Shown: one piece after another, positions 22,735 to 33,888 of the stretch
How the letters are laid out: the number at the start of each line of letters is the position of its first letter
Position numbering within the stretch: the stretch's first letter is position 1
Assembly: GCF_023159225.1 (NCBI RefSeq)
Contig: NC_063167.1
Span: forward strand, 69,503,798-69,567,797
DNA from: Perognathus longimembris pacificus
Taxonomy: Eukaryota > Chordata > Mammalia > Rodentia > Heteromyidae
Length of the DNA: 64,000 nucleotides
Direction: 5' to 3'
Program-made: the position numbers and the translations under genes
Notes under the pieces: generated by a model
Seen by the model: only the letters and a program-made list of their open reading frames with translations
Told to the model about the DNA's origin: nothing
Database searches by the model: none

Positions 22735-23200
22735 TTCGCGGGAATGGGGGAAGGGGGAGGGTGCGGGCGCGCCTCCGCGGGGGGGAGGGAGATCAGGGTG
22801 CGGGCGCGTATACGCGGCGGGGGGGGGGGGGGAGAGAGGATGATAGTGCGGGCTCATCTCCGCTGGGGGGGTGGAAATGAGGGTGCGGGCGCGCCTCCGC
22901 GGTGGGGGGGTGAGGGTGCGGGCGCGTCTCTAGGGGTGTGGGGGGGAAGAGTGCGGGCGCGCCACCGCAGGGTGGAGAGGGAGGTGGAGCGCGCCTCCGC
23001 TAGCGGAGTGGGCGTCGGGCGCGCCTCTTAGGGAGGAGGGGGAGTCAGTTGCGCCTCTTAGGGGGGAGGGGAGTCAGGTGCGCCTCCGCTGGGGGTCGGA
23101 AGGGTCGGGCGCGCCTCCGCGGGGATGGCTGGCGGCGGTCGAGCGCGCCTCCGCGGGGAAGACTGGAAGGCAGTCGGGCGCGCCTCCGCGGGGGGGCGGG
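22735..23200. repeat. GC-rich minisatellite upstream of HIPK1 exon 1
   Basis: Roughly a dozen imperfect tandem units of 30-45 bp are built on the core GGGCGCGCCTCCGCGGGG. Unit ends vary, and one unit holds a run of over 12 G. It stops just before the presumed first exon. Confidence 0.88.
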
Positions 23201-23548
23201 GCCTCGGCGCCCGACTCTCGGCGCTCGGCTGGTTGCGTCTGGCGACCCAGGCGGCTGCGGAGTGAGGCCCGGCTGAGGCCCCGGGCGGCGGCGGGAGGCC
23301 CGGAGGGCGCGCGCGGGGCCGAGGCGGCGGCGGCGGGAAGCGGCCGGGTGGCGTGGCGGGCGGGCGGGAGTCTGGGGCGGCTCCCCCCGCGGGACAGGCT
23401 CGGGGACGGCTCCGAGTGGCGGGGGCCGGGGCCCAAGCCGGCTCGCACAGGGGCTAGGATGACCCGGCGGCGGGGCCCCGGATCTCGTCGTCTTCTCAGC
23501 GTCCTCACGGCAGCCCCGACTCGCGGCTGAGAACCAGACACACCGGCG
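23200..23548 (+). other. HIPK1: HIPK1 non-coding exon 1 (5' end uncertain)
   Basis: The downstream border is a good donor, CCGGCG|GTGAGTTG, with GT at 23549-23550. The first coding exon begins two bases before its ATG at 34166, so a 5' UTR exon is required, and this CpG-island donor is the best candidate. The upstream border is a guess placed at the end of the minisatellite. Confidence 0.55.
23459..23530 (+). CDS. uORF in HIPK1 exon 1, 23 residues
   Basis: An ATG at 23459 has A at -3 and opens 23 codons ending in TGA at 23528-23530, just before the exon 1 donor. It codes an Arg-rich peptide starting MTRRRGPGSRRLL. If it is in the mature 5' UTR it would precede the HIPK1 start. Confidence 0.35.
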   Translation: MTRRRGPGSRRLLSVLTAAPTRG

Positions 23549-24104
23549 GTGAGTTGCGCGGGCGCGCGGGCGGGTGCCGGCGACCTCATTCCCGGGCCGC
23601 GGCTGTCGGGGCGCCCGGCCAGCCGCGGGCGCCTACCTGAGGCCCAGCCGCTCGCGGCAGCCGCGGGCCAGGCTGGCGACCCGGGAAAGTGGGCGAGTTG
23701 CGGCCTGCGCCCCTCGGGTGACGGCCACCACCGGGCTTTTCCTCCAGGGCCCGGGCGTCGGCGCCCGGCTGTCGGGGTGCGGGTTTGGGGCGCGGGTCCC
23801 GCGTCCCGAGAGACTCGTCGCCGCTGGCCGGGTGTAACTTGAATGGGGGAGGAAAGCGGGGTCGCCTCCCGGCCGTGAGCGGCGGTGCCTGGAGCAGCTC
23901 TGAGGGAAACTTCGGCCTCCGTCACCACTTTTCAAAGCCTTGTTTTGAAAACCAAAATAAATAAAAAGCCCCGAAGGGCGAGAACGCACCCCGAGCCCTT
24001 GGGGTAGGGCCCGGTTTTCGGAGAAGAGCCCCGCTTCCGCTTCGAGTGCCCGGCGGAGGCCCGAGGCCGCCTCTGGGTTGCGGGTCCCACCTGCGGCGCG
24101 CGTG

Positions 24105-24300
24105 CTTGGTGGGGGCCGTGAGTGGCCCAGGTCGGGGGCGGTGTGGTGACCCGGGACGGGGCCCATGGGTGACCCGGATCGGGGGCCGTGGGTGGCCCGG
24201 GACGGGGGCCGTGTGGTGAGCCCGGAACGGGAGCCGTGGGTGACCCGCATCGCGGACGCTGTGGTGACTCGCGACGGGGGCCTTGTGGTGGCCTGGGTTG
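24105..24300. repeat. GC-rich minisatellite in HIPK1 intron 1
   Basis: About six imperfect units of some 30-34 bp are built on CCGTGGGTGACCCGGGACGG. It lies 0.55 kb after exon 1. Confidence 0.82.
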
Positions 24301-24493
24301 GGGGCTGTGGAGGGCTATGTAGGGGCCAGACCTGCGTCTTTCCCGCTTGGGAGGTGGGAAAGGAGGGGGAAACAGCGTCCAGCTTCCGTAAATCGTTTCC
24401 GATCGATTCAGTGTGCTGTGGACTTGTGTTAAGGCAGCCTTTGGACCTTTTTGTATGTTCAAAGACACTTGGTATTGTGTGCATGCCCATACG

Positions 24494-24703
24494 AGGGTTT
24501 GAACTCGGGGCTTGGGTCATACCCCTTAGCTCTTTTCTCCCCTTAAGTCTACTACTTGAGCCACAACTCCACTTCTACCTTTTTAGTGGTTAACTGGAAA
24601 TGAGAGTCTCATGGACTTTCCTGCCTGGCTTGGAACAGCAGTCTTCATTCGCAGCCTCCTTGAGTAGCCAGAATTACAGGCCTGAGCCACTGGTGCCTAG
24701 TTG
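24494..24703 (-). mobile_element. 7SL-head/Geo SINE
   Basis: The first SINE in HIPK1 intron 1 after the CpG island. Confidence 0.85.
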
Positions 24704-25370
24704 CAACTACAGATTCTTTGCCCCAATCTGCCCTTTAATTTGTTTGTATTTTAGTAACTGATGGAAACAACAGCGTGTGGCTTCATACTCCCCATGAAGT
24801 GGGGTTAAACTAGTGGCTGATGTTCTCAGCAAAACCTACTATTTTGCTCTTGTTTGTGTAACTATTTTGATTTCTGGTCTGTAAATTGTTGGGTTTTTTT
24901 TCCCCCTCTTTTTTTCTTGTCAAGATTATAGAGAATATAAACCATTGCTAACTTTTTTCTCTTCTCACGTAGTAGCCTAAAACTTTCTCTAAAACATTTA
25001 AAAATCTAAGATGTCATTTTACTTAATTGCTATTCAGTTGGTGATTCTTGGATGCAGTGATCTCAGGGTTCTCTATAATATGATGAAGGATGTCATTGGC
25101 TTTAAAAAGATACTGTTACTTCGAAGATACATTTTGGTATAGTATTTGTGTTTGAAATTGGAGGCAGCAAAGCCTCTGAGTTAAGATAGTGAATGGGATC
25201 TTCCAAGTGGTCAGTAGTAGAACTGGTAGTAGATTTTTCTTGGTTTGAACTCAGAGCCACTCTGGTGTAGGAGGTGTTCTACCACTTGAAGTATATGTGT
25301 AGCCCTTTTGCTAGTGATTGAATAGTTTAGCCACCTTTGGACACTGTAATGTTGTAGGTTTTTTTTTATT
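24704..25370. other. HIPK1 intron 1, mostly unique
   Basis: AT-rich unique DNA. A small ID-like scrap (CTCTGGTGTAGGAGGTGTTC) lies near 25260. Confidence 0.5.
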
Positions 25371-25373
25371 TTT

Positions 25374-25560
25374 TGCCAGTCCTGGAGCTTGAACTCAGGG
25401 CCTGGGCACTGTTCCTGAGCTTTTGCTCAAGGCTAGCACTCTACCACTTGAGCCACAGTGCCATTTCCAGGTTTTTCTGTTTATGTGGTAGTGAGGAATC
25501 GAACCCAAGGCTTCATGCATGTTAGGCAAGCACTCTACCTCTAAGCCACATTCCTAGCAC
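25374..25560 (-). mobile_element. IDL-Geo SINE
   Basis: A full reverse copy. Confidence 0.92.
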
Positions 25561-25748
25561 CTGTTAAAGGCTTTGGAGCAATGAGATTTACAACCAAACT
25601 AGAACTTTCTCTTAGAAGAAAATGTCAACATTCACAGTTCTCTGGAAAATAGAATATTTTCATTATATGTTTTTGTTTTTTAAGTACTGTTCTCTCACTG
25701 TTTTGTTGGTAGAAATGAGTAAGCCAAACATGCCTTGTGAATTTCTTT

Positions 25749-25955
25749 CTTTTTTTTTTTTTGGCCAAGTCCTGGGCCTTGGACTAAGGGCCTAAGCACT
25801 GTCCCTGGCTTCTTTTTGTTCAAGGTTAGCACTCTGCCACTTGAGCCACAGTGCCACTTCTGGCCGTTTTCTATATATGTGGTGCTTGGGAATTGAACTC
25901 AGGGCTTCGTATAAGAGGCAAGCACTCTTGCCACTAGGCCACATTCCCAGTCCCC
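25749..25955 (-). mobile_element. IDL-Geo SINE
   Basis: A reverse copy. The flanking TGTGAATTTCTT before and after is the duplicated target. Confidence 0.92.
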
Positions 25956-26029
25956 TTGTGAATTTCTTACAGTTGGAATTTGTATAACGTGTTAGTTGTA
26001 TATTGTAACTGGTCTTTTTTGTCTTTTTT

Positions 26030-26445
26030 TTTTTTTGTCATGGGGCTTGAACTCAGGGCCTGGGCACTGGTCCCTGAGCTTTTTTGCTCAAGACTAATGC
26101 TTTACCTCTTTGAGCCACAGTGCCACTTCCTGGTTTTCTGGTGGTAATTGGAGATAAGAGTCTCACTGAGGACTGGGAATGTGGCTTAGTGGTAGAGTGC
26201 TTGCTTAGCATGCATGAAGTCCTGGGTTCGATTCCTCAGTACCACATAAACAGAAAAAGCCGGAAGTGGCACTGTGGCTCAAGTGGTAGAACTCTAGCCT
26301 TGAACATAGAGAGGGCCCTGAAGCCTCAGGACCAACAAGAGAAAAAGTCTCACAGACTTTCCCACCCAGGTTGGCTTCCAACCCTGATCCTGATCTCATC
26401 CTTCTGAGTAGGTACAATTACAGTCATGAGCTACTGGGCATCTGG
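26030..26445 (-). mobile_element. 7SL-head/Geo SINE split by a plus-strand IDL-Geo
   Basis: The outer halves are 26030-26166 and about 26345-26445. The inner plus-strand IDL-Geo (about 26167-26344) sits between repeats of the AGTCTCAC target. Confidence 0.85.
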
Positions 26446-26662
26446 CCTTTGTAGTTGGTCCTTTTGTAATTTGAAGTAATTTTGTAAATGAGCTGCTTGG
26501 TCTGCCACCTGCCCTTTTATTTTCATTTTCATGACTGTCACTAGAATGTTTTTGTTTCTTAAAATTATCATTATTAATTCCTTTCTAATTTCTTCCCCTA
26601 TGATCATTCTGAACACATTACCAAGATAATTTTCCTCAGACTCACTTTTTTCTTTTTTAAAG

Positions 26663-26755
26663 GGAGACAGGATGTTGCTATGTTGACCTGGCTGACCTCA
26701 AACTCCAGCTCAAGGGATCCTCCTGTAGCTGGAACTACCAGGAGCCTGATGTGAA
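26663..26755 (-). mobile_element. B1-like monomer
   Basis: It reads as a reversed 7SL-type monomer (ATGTTGACCTGGCTGACCTC). Confidence 0.65.
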
Positions 26756-26867
26756 TCCTTTTTTGTTTATTTTTTTTCCTAGTATCCCTTTTAATTGTTG
26801 AAACAAAGCTCCTAGATGCCTAATGTTTCTTTAGCACATAATTTGGTACTTAAAAAAAGTTACATAG

Positions 26868-27103
26868 CTGAGGCTTTGTGGCTTACTTGTCTGTAATCCT
26901 AGGTACTCAGGAGGCTGAGATCTGAGGATTGTATTTCAAAGCCAGCCCAGACAGAAAAGTCCCAGTGCAACTCTTATCACCCATAACTACTCAAAAAAGC
27001 CAGAAATGGTGCTGTGGCTCAAGTGGTAGAGTGCTATTCTTGAGCACAAAGAGGCTCAGGTACAGCACCCAAACCCTGAGTTCAAACCCCAGGACCGGCA
27101 AAA
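26868..27103 (+). mobile_element. 7SL-head/Geo SINE
   Basis: A full-length forward copy. Confidence 0.88.
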
Positions 27104-27150
27104 AAATTAATAAATAAAATTACATTATTTTTTTGGAGGTAATACCACTT

Positions 27151-27217
27151 TTGCAGCATTCTGAGGTCACTGAAGATAGGGAAGGCAGCATTCTGAGGTC
27201 ACTGAAGATAGGGAAGG
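27151..27217. repeat. 32-bp tandem duplication
   Basis: GCAGCATTCTGAGGTCACTG and the following 12 bases occur twice head to tail without a mismatch that I can see. Confidence 0.93.
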
Positions 27218-27426
27218 AAACTTGCATTTCTTTTGATTTTGAGGGTACCTGGTTCTGTGCTTTCCCACATGTTTAATAGAAAAGATTCAGATCTGAATTC
27301 CTTGCTGGCATTTCTGCTCATGTTAGCTATGTGTGAAACTTCATAGGCTTTTTTGAGTCTCCTTTATTTCCATCTTGGATTTAGGGGTTTTAGAAAGATC
27401 TGTTAGCTATGAAAGTCCTATGTTCT

Positions 27427-27521
27427 CGTTCTCTCTCTCCCTCTCTCCCTTCTCCCTCTCCTCTCTCCCCTCTTCCCTCTCTCCTCTTCCCTCTCCCCCT
27501 TCCCCTCTCCCCTCTCCGGAC
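27427..27521. repeat. CT-rich tract
   Basis: About 95 bases of almost pure pyrimidine with TCTCCC-type units. Confidence 0.9.
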
Positions 27522-27837
27522 ATTGTGTTCTTCTCCAGCCAAAAATGTATTCATGTTCTACACAGTTACTCATTTTGTCACATCCCTTGGCATGTTGGCA
27601 AAAGTTATCTTATTCTCTGTGAAAAGACTTTCACCCCCATCTGCTAAACTATTGTTACTTTACTTAGATCCTGTTTTCCTTCTGCCTCTACCAGCCTATC
27701 TGAATGAAATTCTCCTTCTCAATATTATTTATACTTTTTGCTATTTTCTGCTTTCTTAATTTGACCTTGTTTTTGTGCCTGAAACTCCTCAAGGCATGGT
27801 TTTCATTACCTTTTTCTTTGCACAAGGCACTTTTCTG

Positions 27838-28102
27838 TCCCTCCCTCCCTCCCTCCCTTCCTTCCTTCCTTCCTCCCTTCCTTCTTTCCTTCCTTCCTTC
27901 CTTTCTTTCTTGCCAGTCCTGGGGCTTGGGGCTCAGGGCCTGAGCACTGTCCCTGGCTTCTTTTTGCCCAAGGATAGCACTCTACCACTTGAGCCCCAGT
28001 GCCATTTCCAGCTTTTTCTATATATGTGGTGCTGAGGAATCGAATGCAGGGCTTCATGTATACTTGGCGAGCACTTTACCACTAGACCATATTCCCAGCC
28101 CA
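27838..28102 (-). mobile_element. IDL-Geo SINE with (TTCC)n tail
   Basis: A CCCT/TTCC array at 27838-27911 joins directly to the reversed element at 27912-28102. Confidence 0.92.
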
Positions 28103-28258
28103 GCACTTTTCTTTTTTCCATTGCTACAGATTTGTTTTTCCAAATCAATCTAAGAGAATTATTGAAATTTAAGAAAGCATCCTGCTCTAATAGAAGGAAA
28201 GCCTCCTTCAGCCAGTTTACTAGTTTACTAATATCTGCAGCTTAAATTTTATTTTATT

Positions 28259-28460
28259 GGGCTGGGGATATGGCCTAGTGCCAAGAGTGCTTGCCTCGTA
28301 TATATGAGGCCCTGGGTTCGATTCCCCAGCACCACATATACAGAAAATGGCCAGAAGGGGCGCTGTGGCTCAAGTGGCAGAGTGCTAGCCTTGAGCAAGA
28401 AGAAGCCAGGGACAGTGCTCAGGCCCTGAGTCCAAAGCCCCAGGACTGGCCAAAGGAAAA
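28259..28460 (+). mobile_element. IDL-Geo SINE with TSD
   Basis: A full forward copy. AAATTTTATTTTATT flanks both ends. Confidence 0.93.
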
Positions 28461-28544
28461 AAAAATTTTATTTTATTAATTTTAAGAAGTTGTACATAGG
28501 AGTTTTAATTCATATCTTTTATAAATCCCTTTCTTCACAGGTTT

Positions 28545-28772
28545 TTGGTTTTTGTTTGTTCTGAGGCTTGAACTCAGGGCCTGAGCACTGTCCCTGGCTT
28601 CTTTTTGCACAAGGATAGCACTCTACCACTGAGCCACTTTTTATTTTCTGGTGGTTAATTGGAGATAAGAGTATCAAGGACTTTCCTGCCTAGGCTGGCT
28701 TTGAACCACAATCCTCAGATATCAGTCTCCTGAGTAGCTGTGATTACAGGCATGAACCACCAGCGCCCAGCT
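28545..28772 (-). mobile_element. 7SL-head/Geo SINE
   Basis: A full reverse copy. Confidence 0.88.
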
Positions 28773-29315
28773 AATAACTTTGTTTAACGAACAAAATAGA
28801 GGTTAGTTTAAGTGTGATGAAGTATAAAGCAACCCAGGGTGCAATGGGAACCCTTACTGGGAATCTGACCCAATATGAAGAAGCCTAGTTGTGAAGGCTT
28901 TTCAGAATGTATTTGCTAAATTCAACTAAGGAATAATCCAGCTATAGGAAAACAATTTCCCTCTCATGTGCTGGAATGTATACTAGAACTTATGCATATC
29001 TGTGTACATGTCACCTAAAGGCAAGTGTTAAGGAAAGAAATTAGTATATAGGATTGCTTTTCTGTTATTTAGGTCACCAGTTATTACATTGTTTCAAAGA
29101 GGCAAAGATGACACTGAACAAAAGCAGCGGGAATTTATTAGAAGTCTGTTAGGGAAAAATTATTAAGTCTTGGAGGTCACACCTGGCCATTCCATTCGAG
29201 GTTCTAATATTGGAATTCCTGGTGGTAGGATTATCTGTCTACCTAGAGTACTTAACAGTTGGGGTACCCAGTAAATGATGTTTGCTAATGTGACTGTGCC
29301 ATGAAGTGGGAAACT
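28773..29315. other. HIPK1 intron 1, unique sequence
   Basis: I see no repeat or exon signal here. Confidence 0.5.
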
Positions 29316-29331
29316 TATTTTGAATGTTTTT

Positions 29332-29540
29332 TTTTTTTTTTTTTTTTTTGGCCAGTCCTGGGCCTTGGACTCAGGGCCTGAGCACTGTCCCTGGCTTCTT
29401 CCCGCTCAAGGCTAGCACTCTGCCACTTGAGCCACAGCGCCGCTTCTGGCCGTTTTCTGTATATGTGGTGCTGGGGAATCGAACCTAGGGCCTCCTGTAT
29501 CCGAGGCAGGCACTCTTGCCACTAGGCTATATCCCCAGCC
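29332..29540 (-). mobile_element. IDL-Geo SINE, young subfamily, with TSD
   Basis: The target TATTTTGAATGTTTTT is at 29316-29331 and 29541-29556. Near identical to the copies at 20753 and 36912. Confidence 0.95.
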
Positions 29541-29824
29541 TATTTTGAATGTTTTTCAAAGTCTAATTTGAGTAGATCTCCAGTTCTCTCTTGAGCATTA
29601 AGTACAAATTCCAGTAATCTTGTGCCTATCACCTCTAGTGTGGAATTAGTGCAGTGGGCATATTTGCCATTATACTGAGATGATTAAGTTCTGGGAAGTG
29701 AAGTTTGAAATAAAGAGACTTTGTTGCTGGAGTCAAGAGGTACATTTCCAGGAAGTCCGAAATAACATTTTAATTTACTGGGAGCTTGAGTTGAAAATAT
29801 TTGTAATTTTAAAAAATCATTTTT

Positions 29825-30016
29825 TGCCAGTCCTGGGCCTTGGACTCACGGCCTGCACACTGTCCCTGGCTTCCTTTTTGCTCAATGCTAGCATTCTGCC
29901 ATTTGAGCCACAGCACCACTTCTGGCTTTTTCTGTTAATGTGGTGCTAAGAAATTGAACCCAGGGCTTCATGCATGCAAGGTAAGCACTCTACTACTAAG
30001 CCATATTCCCAGCCTT
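29825..30016 (-). mobile_element. IDL-Geo SINE
   Basis: A full reverse copy. Confidence 0.9.
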
Positions 30017-30324
30017 AATATTTGTAATTTTTATAACAGACTCTTACACATAATAAAATTTCCACAGATATTAATTCTGTTTGTAGTTTGTTTGGGAGGT
30101 CTTGCTAGGATGAGAATTGTATCTCCATTTGCAAAGGCAAATGGGGATGTCTTTTTTCCTTTTTTTTTTTTTTTTTCTGACTGGGGCTTGAGTGAGGTCC
30201 TGGGCTCTATCCGTGAGCCTCTCTATGCTCATCTAATATTATTATTTATATTACTTATCATTTATAAGACAGTAAGTTGGCAGTAACATTATTGTGATAA
30301 ATTTAGGATTTTTGTTGTTTGTTT

Positions 30325-30552
30325 TGCTGGTCCTGAGGCTCAAAATCTAGGGTTAGGCTCTTTTTTTGCCCAAGGCTAGCACTGTACCCCTTGAGCCACA
30401 GTACCACTTCTGGCCTTTTCTGTGATTAATTGGAGACAAGAGTCTCATGGACTTTCTTACCCAGGCTGGCTTTGAACAGCATGTGAGCCTCAGCTTTCAG
30501 CCAGCCTCCCGATTGAGTAGGATTACAGGTGTGAGCCACCAGCTCCCGGCTT
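30325..30552 (-). mobile_element. 7SL-head/Geo SINE
   Basis: A reverse copy. A partial Geo scrap also lies at about 30175-30235. Confidence 0.85.
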
Positions 30553-30589
30553 AAATGCAATATTTTTAATGAATAGTTATGAATACTTA

Positions 30590-30801
30590 TTTTTTTTTTT
30601 TTTTTTTTTTGGCCAGTCCTGGGGCTTGGACTCAGGGCTTGAGCGCTGTCCCTGGCTGCTTTTTGCTCAAGGCTAGCACTCTGCCACTTGAGGCACAGCG
30701 CCACTTCTGGCCATTTTCTGTATATGTGGTGCTGGGGAATCGAACCCAGGGTCTCATGAATATGAGGCAGGCAATCTAGCCACTAGGCCATATCCCCAGC
30801 C
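30590..30801 (-). mobile_element. IDL-Geo SINE
   Basis: A reverse copy with a T-run, flanked by ATGAATA repeats. Confidence 0.93.
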
Positions 30802-30805
30802 CATG

Positions 30806-31400
30806 AATAGTTTTTTAAAAGGTATTATATTTCATGCCTTTTCAGAATAAACTTTATAATCCCTTAATTTTAGACAGTTGGTACAAACTGCAAATTTTAT
30901 ATTATTTCACTAAATATTTTTAGTTACTGAAAATTGTGATGTTTCAGATAGATCAATAAAATGGGTTCAACAGATAAGAGGAAAACAATGTAGATGATTT
31001 ACTTCCTTGTTCAGTCTGGCTTAATTTTACGATGATAAATACTTTGTATATATTAACTGGAAATTTTCATAAAGAAACTATTTTGCTTCGGATTTTTCTT
31101 TAATTTGATATTAGTGACGTGGATAGATTTCTATTCACTATTAAAGGACAGTGGCCTTAAATTTTAACTTATGCTTTCTTCAAGGTCCAGATAAATTACG
31201 GAAACTTCCTTAAAGTAAGCCCAAACCACATTTTAGTTGGGAATATATTCTTCTTACTGACTCCAGTGCAGAGGTGTTTTAGTTATAACAAGGCACAAAG
31301 AAATGTATATAGGAGAGTGAAGCAGGACCTTGTGTGCTTTAGACAAGAGCTCTTCTACTAAACAGCATCCCCAGCCCTACACATTGCCGTGTGTGTTTGT
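30806..31400. other. HIPK1 intron 1, mostly unique
   Basis: AT-rich unique DNA with an ID-like scrap near 31340-31378. Confidence 0.5.
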
Positions 31401-31407
31401 GTTTGTG

Positions 31408-31610
31408 TGTGTTGGTCCTGGGGCTTGAACTTAGGGCATGGATGCTGTCTCTGAGCTTTTGCTCAAGGTTAGATAGAACTCCACCACTTGAGCCACAGCT
31501 CTGCTTCTGCCTTTTTGATAGTTAATTGGAGAAGAGTCTCACTAACTTTCCTGCCTGTGGCTTTTAGCCACAGTCCTCAGATCTCAGTTTCCTGAGTGGT
31601 TCAGGGTGCT
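31408..31610 (-). mobile_element. 7SL-head/Geo SINE, diverged
   Basis: A reverse copy preceded by a short (GT)n tract. Confidence 0.78.
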
Positions 31611-31784
31611 GTGGGAAACCATGGTACAAGATGATTGTGGGGAGTGTGTTTTGCCTGGGGGAGAGGCGAGGGAGGGAGGAAGAAAGAAATGTCAGGGAAC
31701 AGTACTCACCACACCAGTGTCTACCACATCAGTGCCTAGAATTGAGAGTATGTGAAGTGGCCCTACAAGAACTAAAGAAAGAGC

Positions 31785-31890
31785 TAGGTGAGGGATGCAT
31801 ATCTATAATCCCAGCACTTCCAGTAACATAAAGACTGAGCAGGAGTACTGCAGGTCAACCTGGGCTCCACATTTCAAAACAAACTAAAGA
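31785..31890 (+). mobile_element. B1-like monomer
   Basis: ATAATCCCAGCACTTCC and AGGTCAACCTGGGCTCC are typical of a B1-type monomer. Confidence 0.6.
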
Positions 31891-32229
31891 GGGAAGGGTT
31901 GGAGTAGAGAAATCAAAGTGACATAATGTTGGAAAGTAGCACACAGATATGGTAGAGCTTGTTAACCTTACGCTCAAAATAGTGGAAGATCCCTGGGGAA
32001 AAGGGAAAAGAGATAGTTGTCTGATTTGTGTTGTTTAAAAACTGAATTCCATGAGTGCTTTTAAGGTGATTAATTTTGAGGCTATTAGTAGTTTGAACTA
32101 CAATGGTATCAGTAGAGGTAGAGAAAAAAATGGATGATTTAAATGTATTTATGAGATACAATTGTACACAATAGACATGGAAGAATAGGGACAGGAATTT
32201 GGAGGATAATGCATTAAATATGTTTCAGG

Positions 32230-32335
32230 AACTACCACTTTACCTTGATTAAATAATTGAAGTCTCAAATAACCCTGTGAGATAGCTATTGCCACTTCCT
32301 CAGTGTTTTGGATTAGGCATTGGATGTGTGATGTC
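32230..32335 (-). mobile_element. probable MIR fragment
   Basis: AATAACCCTGTGAGATAGCTA resembles the reversed MIR 3' region. Unique DNA surrounds it from 31900 to 32630. Confidence 0.45.
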
Positions 32336-32630
32336 ATCTTGTAATGGAGATTGAAAGCTGAAGTGCGAGGGCAGTGGTTAACTTTGAATTTGAAGTGTCT
32401 TTAAAATGTCCCAAGTTGCAGTATCAAGTGATCATTTGAATTTAGAGTTTGGATGGGGCAGGGAGGGAAAGGTGTCTGAATTAGCAATGGAGATTTAGAC
32501 TTGCATATAACCAATCCTGGGCTGTAATACTGAAAAGAGAGAGGTGAAGAGAAAAGGACTTAATCTGGAGCTCAAAGCCTCTGAAGATCAGATGGCAAGT
32601 AGGGTGCAGATAATATGAAATTCTATATAT

Positions 32631-32824
32631 TGGGCTGGGAATGTGGCTTAGTGGTAGAGTGCTTTCCTAGCATGCATGAAGCCCTGGGCTCAATTCCTCA
32701 GTACCACATAAACAGAAAAGGCCAGAAGTGGCGCAGTGGCTCAAGTGGTAGAGTGCTAGCCTTGAGCAAAAGAAGCTCAGGGACAGTGCCCAGGCCCTGA
32801 GTTCAAGCCCCATGACTGGCCAAA
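32631..32824 (+). mobile_element. IDL-Geo SINE
   Basis: A full forward copy, older subfamily (GGGAATGTGGCTTAGTGG). Confidence 0.92.
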
Positions 32825-32978
32825 AAAAGAAGGAAGAAAAGAAATGGTTTGTATTCTTTGTCAAATGCTTGGAATTTATTATGAAAAAATATCTTTGGGT
32901 CTAATCTTTGGCCTGAGTTTGAGGTATTGATATCTAGAACAGCTGGATGTTTCTCACTTCCCCTTTATATTATGGTTT

Positions 32979-32979
32979 T

Positions 32980-33012
<33 letters not shown>

Positions 33013-33246
33013 TTTGGTGCAGGTCATGGGGCTTGAATTCAAGGCCTGTGCGCTGTCCCTGAACTTTTTGTGCTTGAAGCTAGTACTCTACCACTTGAAC
33101 CACAGCTCCATTTCTGTGTTTTGGTACTTAATTGGATATAGGAGCCTCATGGACTTTCTTGCCTGGGCTGACCCTGAACCTCCATCCTCAGATCTCAGCC
33201 TACTGAGTTTAGTTAGGATTACAGGTGTGAGCCACCAGAGCCCAGC
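32979..33246 (-). mobile_element. 7SL-head/Geo SINE with (TTG)n tail
   Basis: The (TTG)n array at 32979-33010 adjoins the reversed element. Confidence 0.88.
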
Positions 33247-33274
33247 TTGCTTTGATGTTTTTTTGGGGGGTGGG

Positions 33275-33503
33275 GTTCACTTATGGGGCTTGAACTCAGG
33301 GCCTGAGTGCTGTCCCTGAACTTTTTCACTCAAGGCTAGCACTCTACCACTTTGAGCCACAGCACCATTTCTGGTTTTCTGGGGGTTAATTGAAGCTAAG
33401 TCTCACAGTTTTTCTTGCTCAGGCTGGCTTCAAACTGCAATCTTCAGATATCAGCCTCTGGAGTTTAGTAGCTTAGGATTGTAGGTGTGGACCACCAGTG
33501 GTT
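33275..33503 (-). mobile_element. 7SL-head/Geo SINE
   Basis: A reverse copy. Confidence 0.85.
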
Positions 33504-33539
33504 GTTTTTTTGTTTTTGTTTTTTCCTGCTGAGTTAAAT

Positions 33540-33888
33540 TATCACACTGTAGAACAGACTGGCTTGAACTTGCTATGTAGTCCAGGCTGGCCTTGGTGGG
33601 AAGCTTACAGGGGGTTCATCACCAGACTCATCCTTTCCCCTCTCTTTTATTTATTTTTTGGTGCTGGTCTTGGAGTTTGAACTCAGGGCTTGGGTGCTGT
33701 CCCAGAGTTTTTTTTTCCCTCAAGGCTGGCATTCTATCACCTGAGCCACACCTCCACTTCTTTTTGTCTTTTTTGCTGGTTTGTTGGAAATAGGAGTCTC
33801 ATGAACTTTCCTTTCCAGGCTGGCTTTGAACCATGATCCTCAGATCGCAGCTTCCTTAGTAGCCACAATTACAGGTGCGAGCCATTAG
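33540..33888 (-). mobile_element. B1-like piece and 7SL-head/Geo SINE
   Basis: A short B1 piece lies at 33540-33598 and the reverse dimer at 33656-33888. It ends 275 bases before the first HIPK1 coding exon. Confidence 0.75.

Larger units (their letters stand above)
22190..24330. promoter_or_regulatory. HIPK1: CpG island, HIPK1 promoter
   Basis: About 2.1 kb of very GC-rich, CpG-dense sequence surrounds a splice donor at 23549 that fits a non-coding HIPK1 first exon. It contains two minisatellites. No TATA box is obvious near the presumed start. Confidence 0.8.

Noticed and set aside
22735..23200. Regularly spaced repeats resembling a CRISPR array.
   Set aside because: Units are adjacent without unique spacers, the host is a mammal, and no cas genes are present; it is a minisatellite.
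22122..24520. Several 180-295 codon frames in the HIPK1 CpG island.
   Set aside because: The sequence is repetitive, GC-rich and Arg/Gly/Pro-biased in all frames, with no family resemblance.
27375..27759. Ser/Leu/Pro-rich frames of 90-116 codons.
   Set aside because: They come from a CT-rich tract in HIPK1 intron 1.
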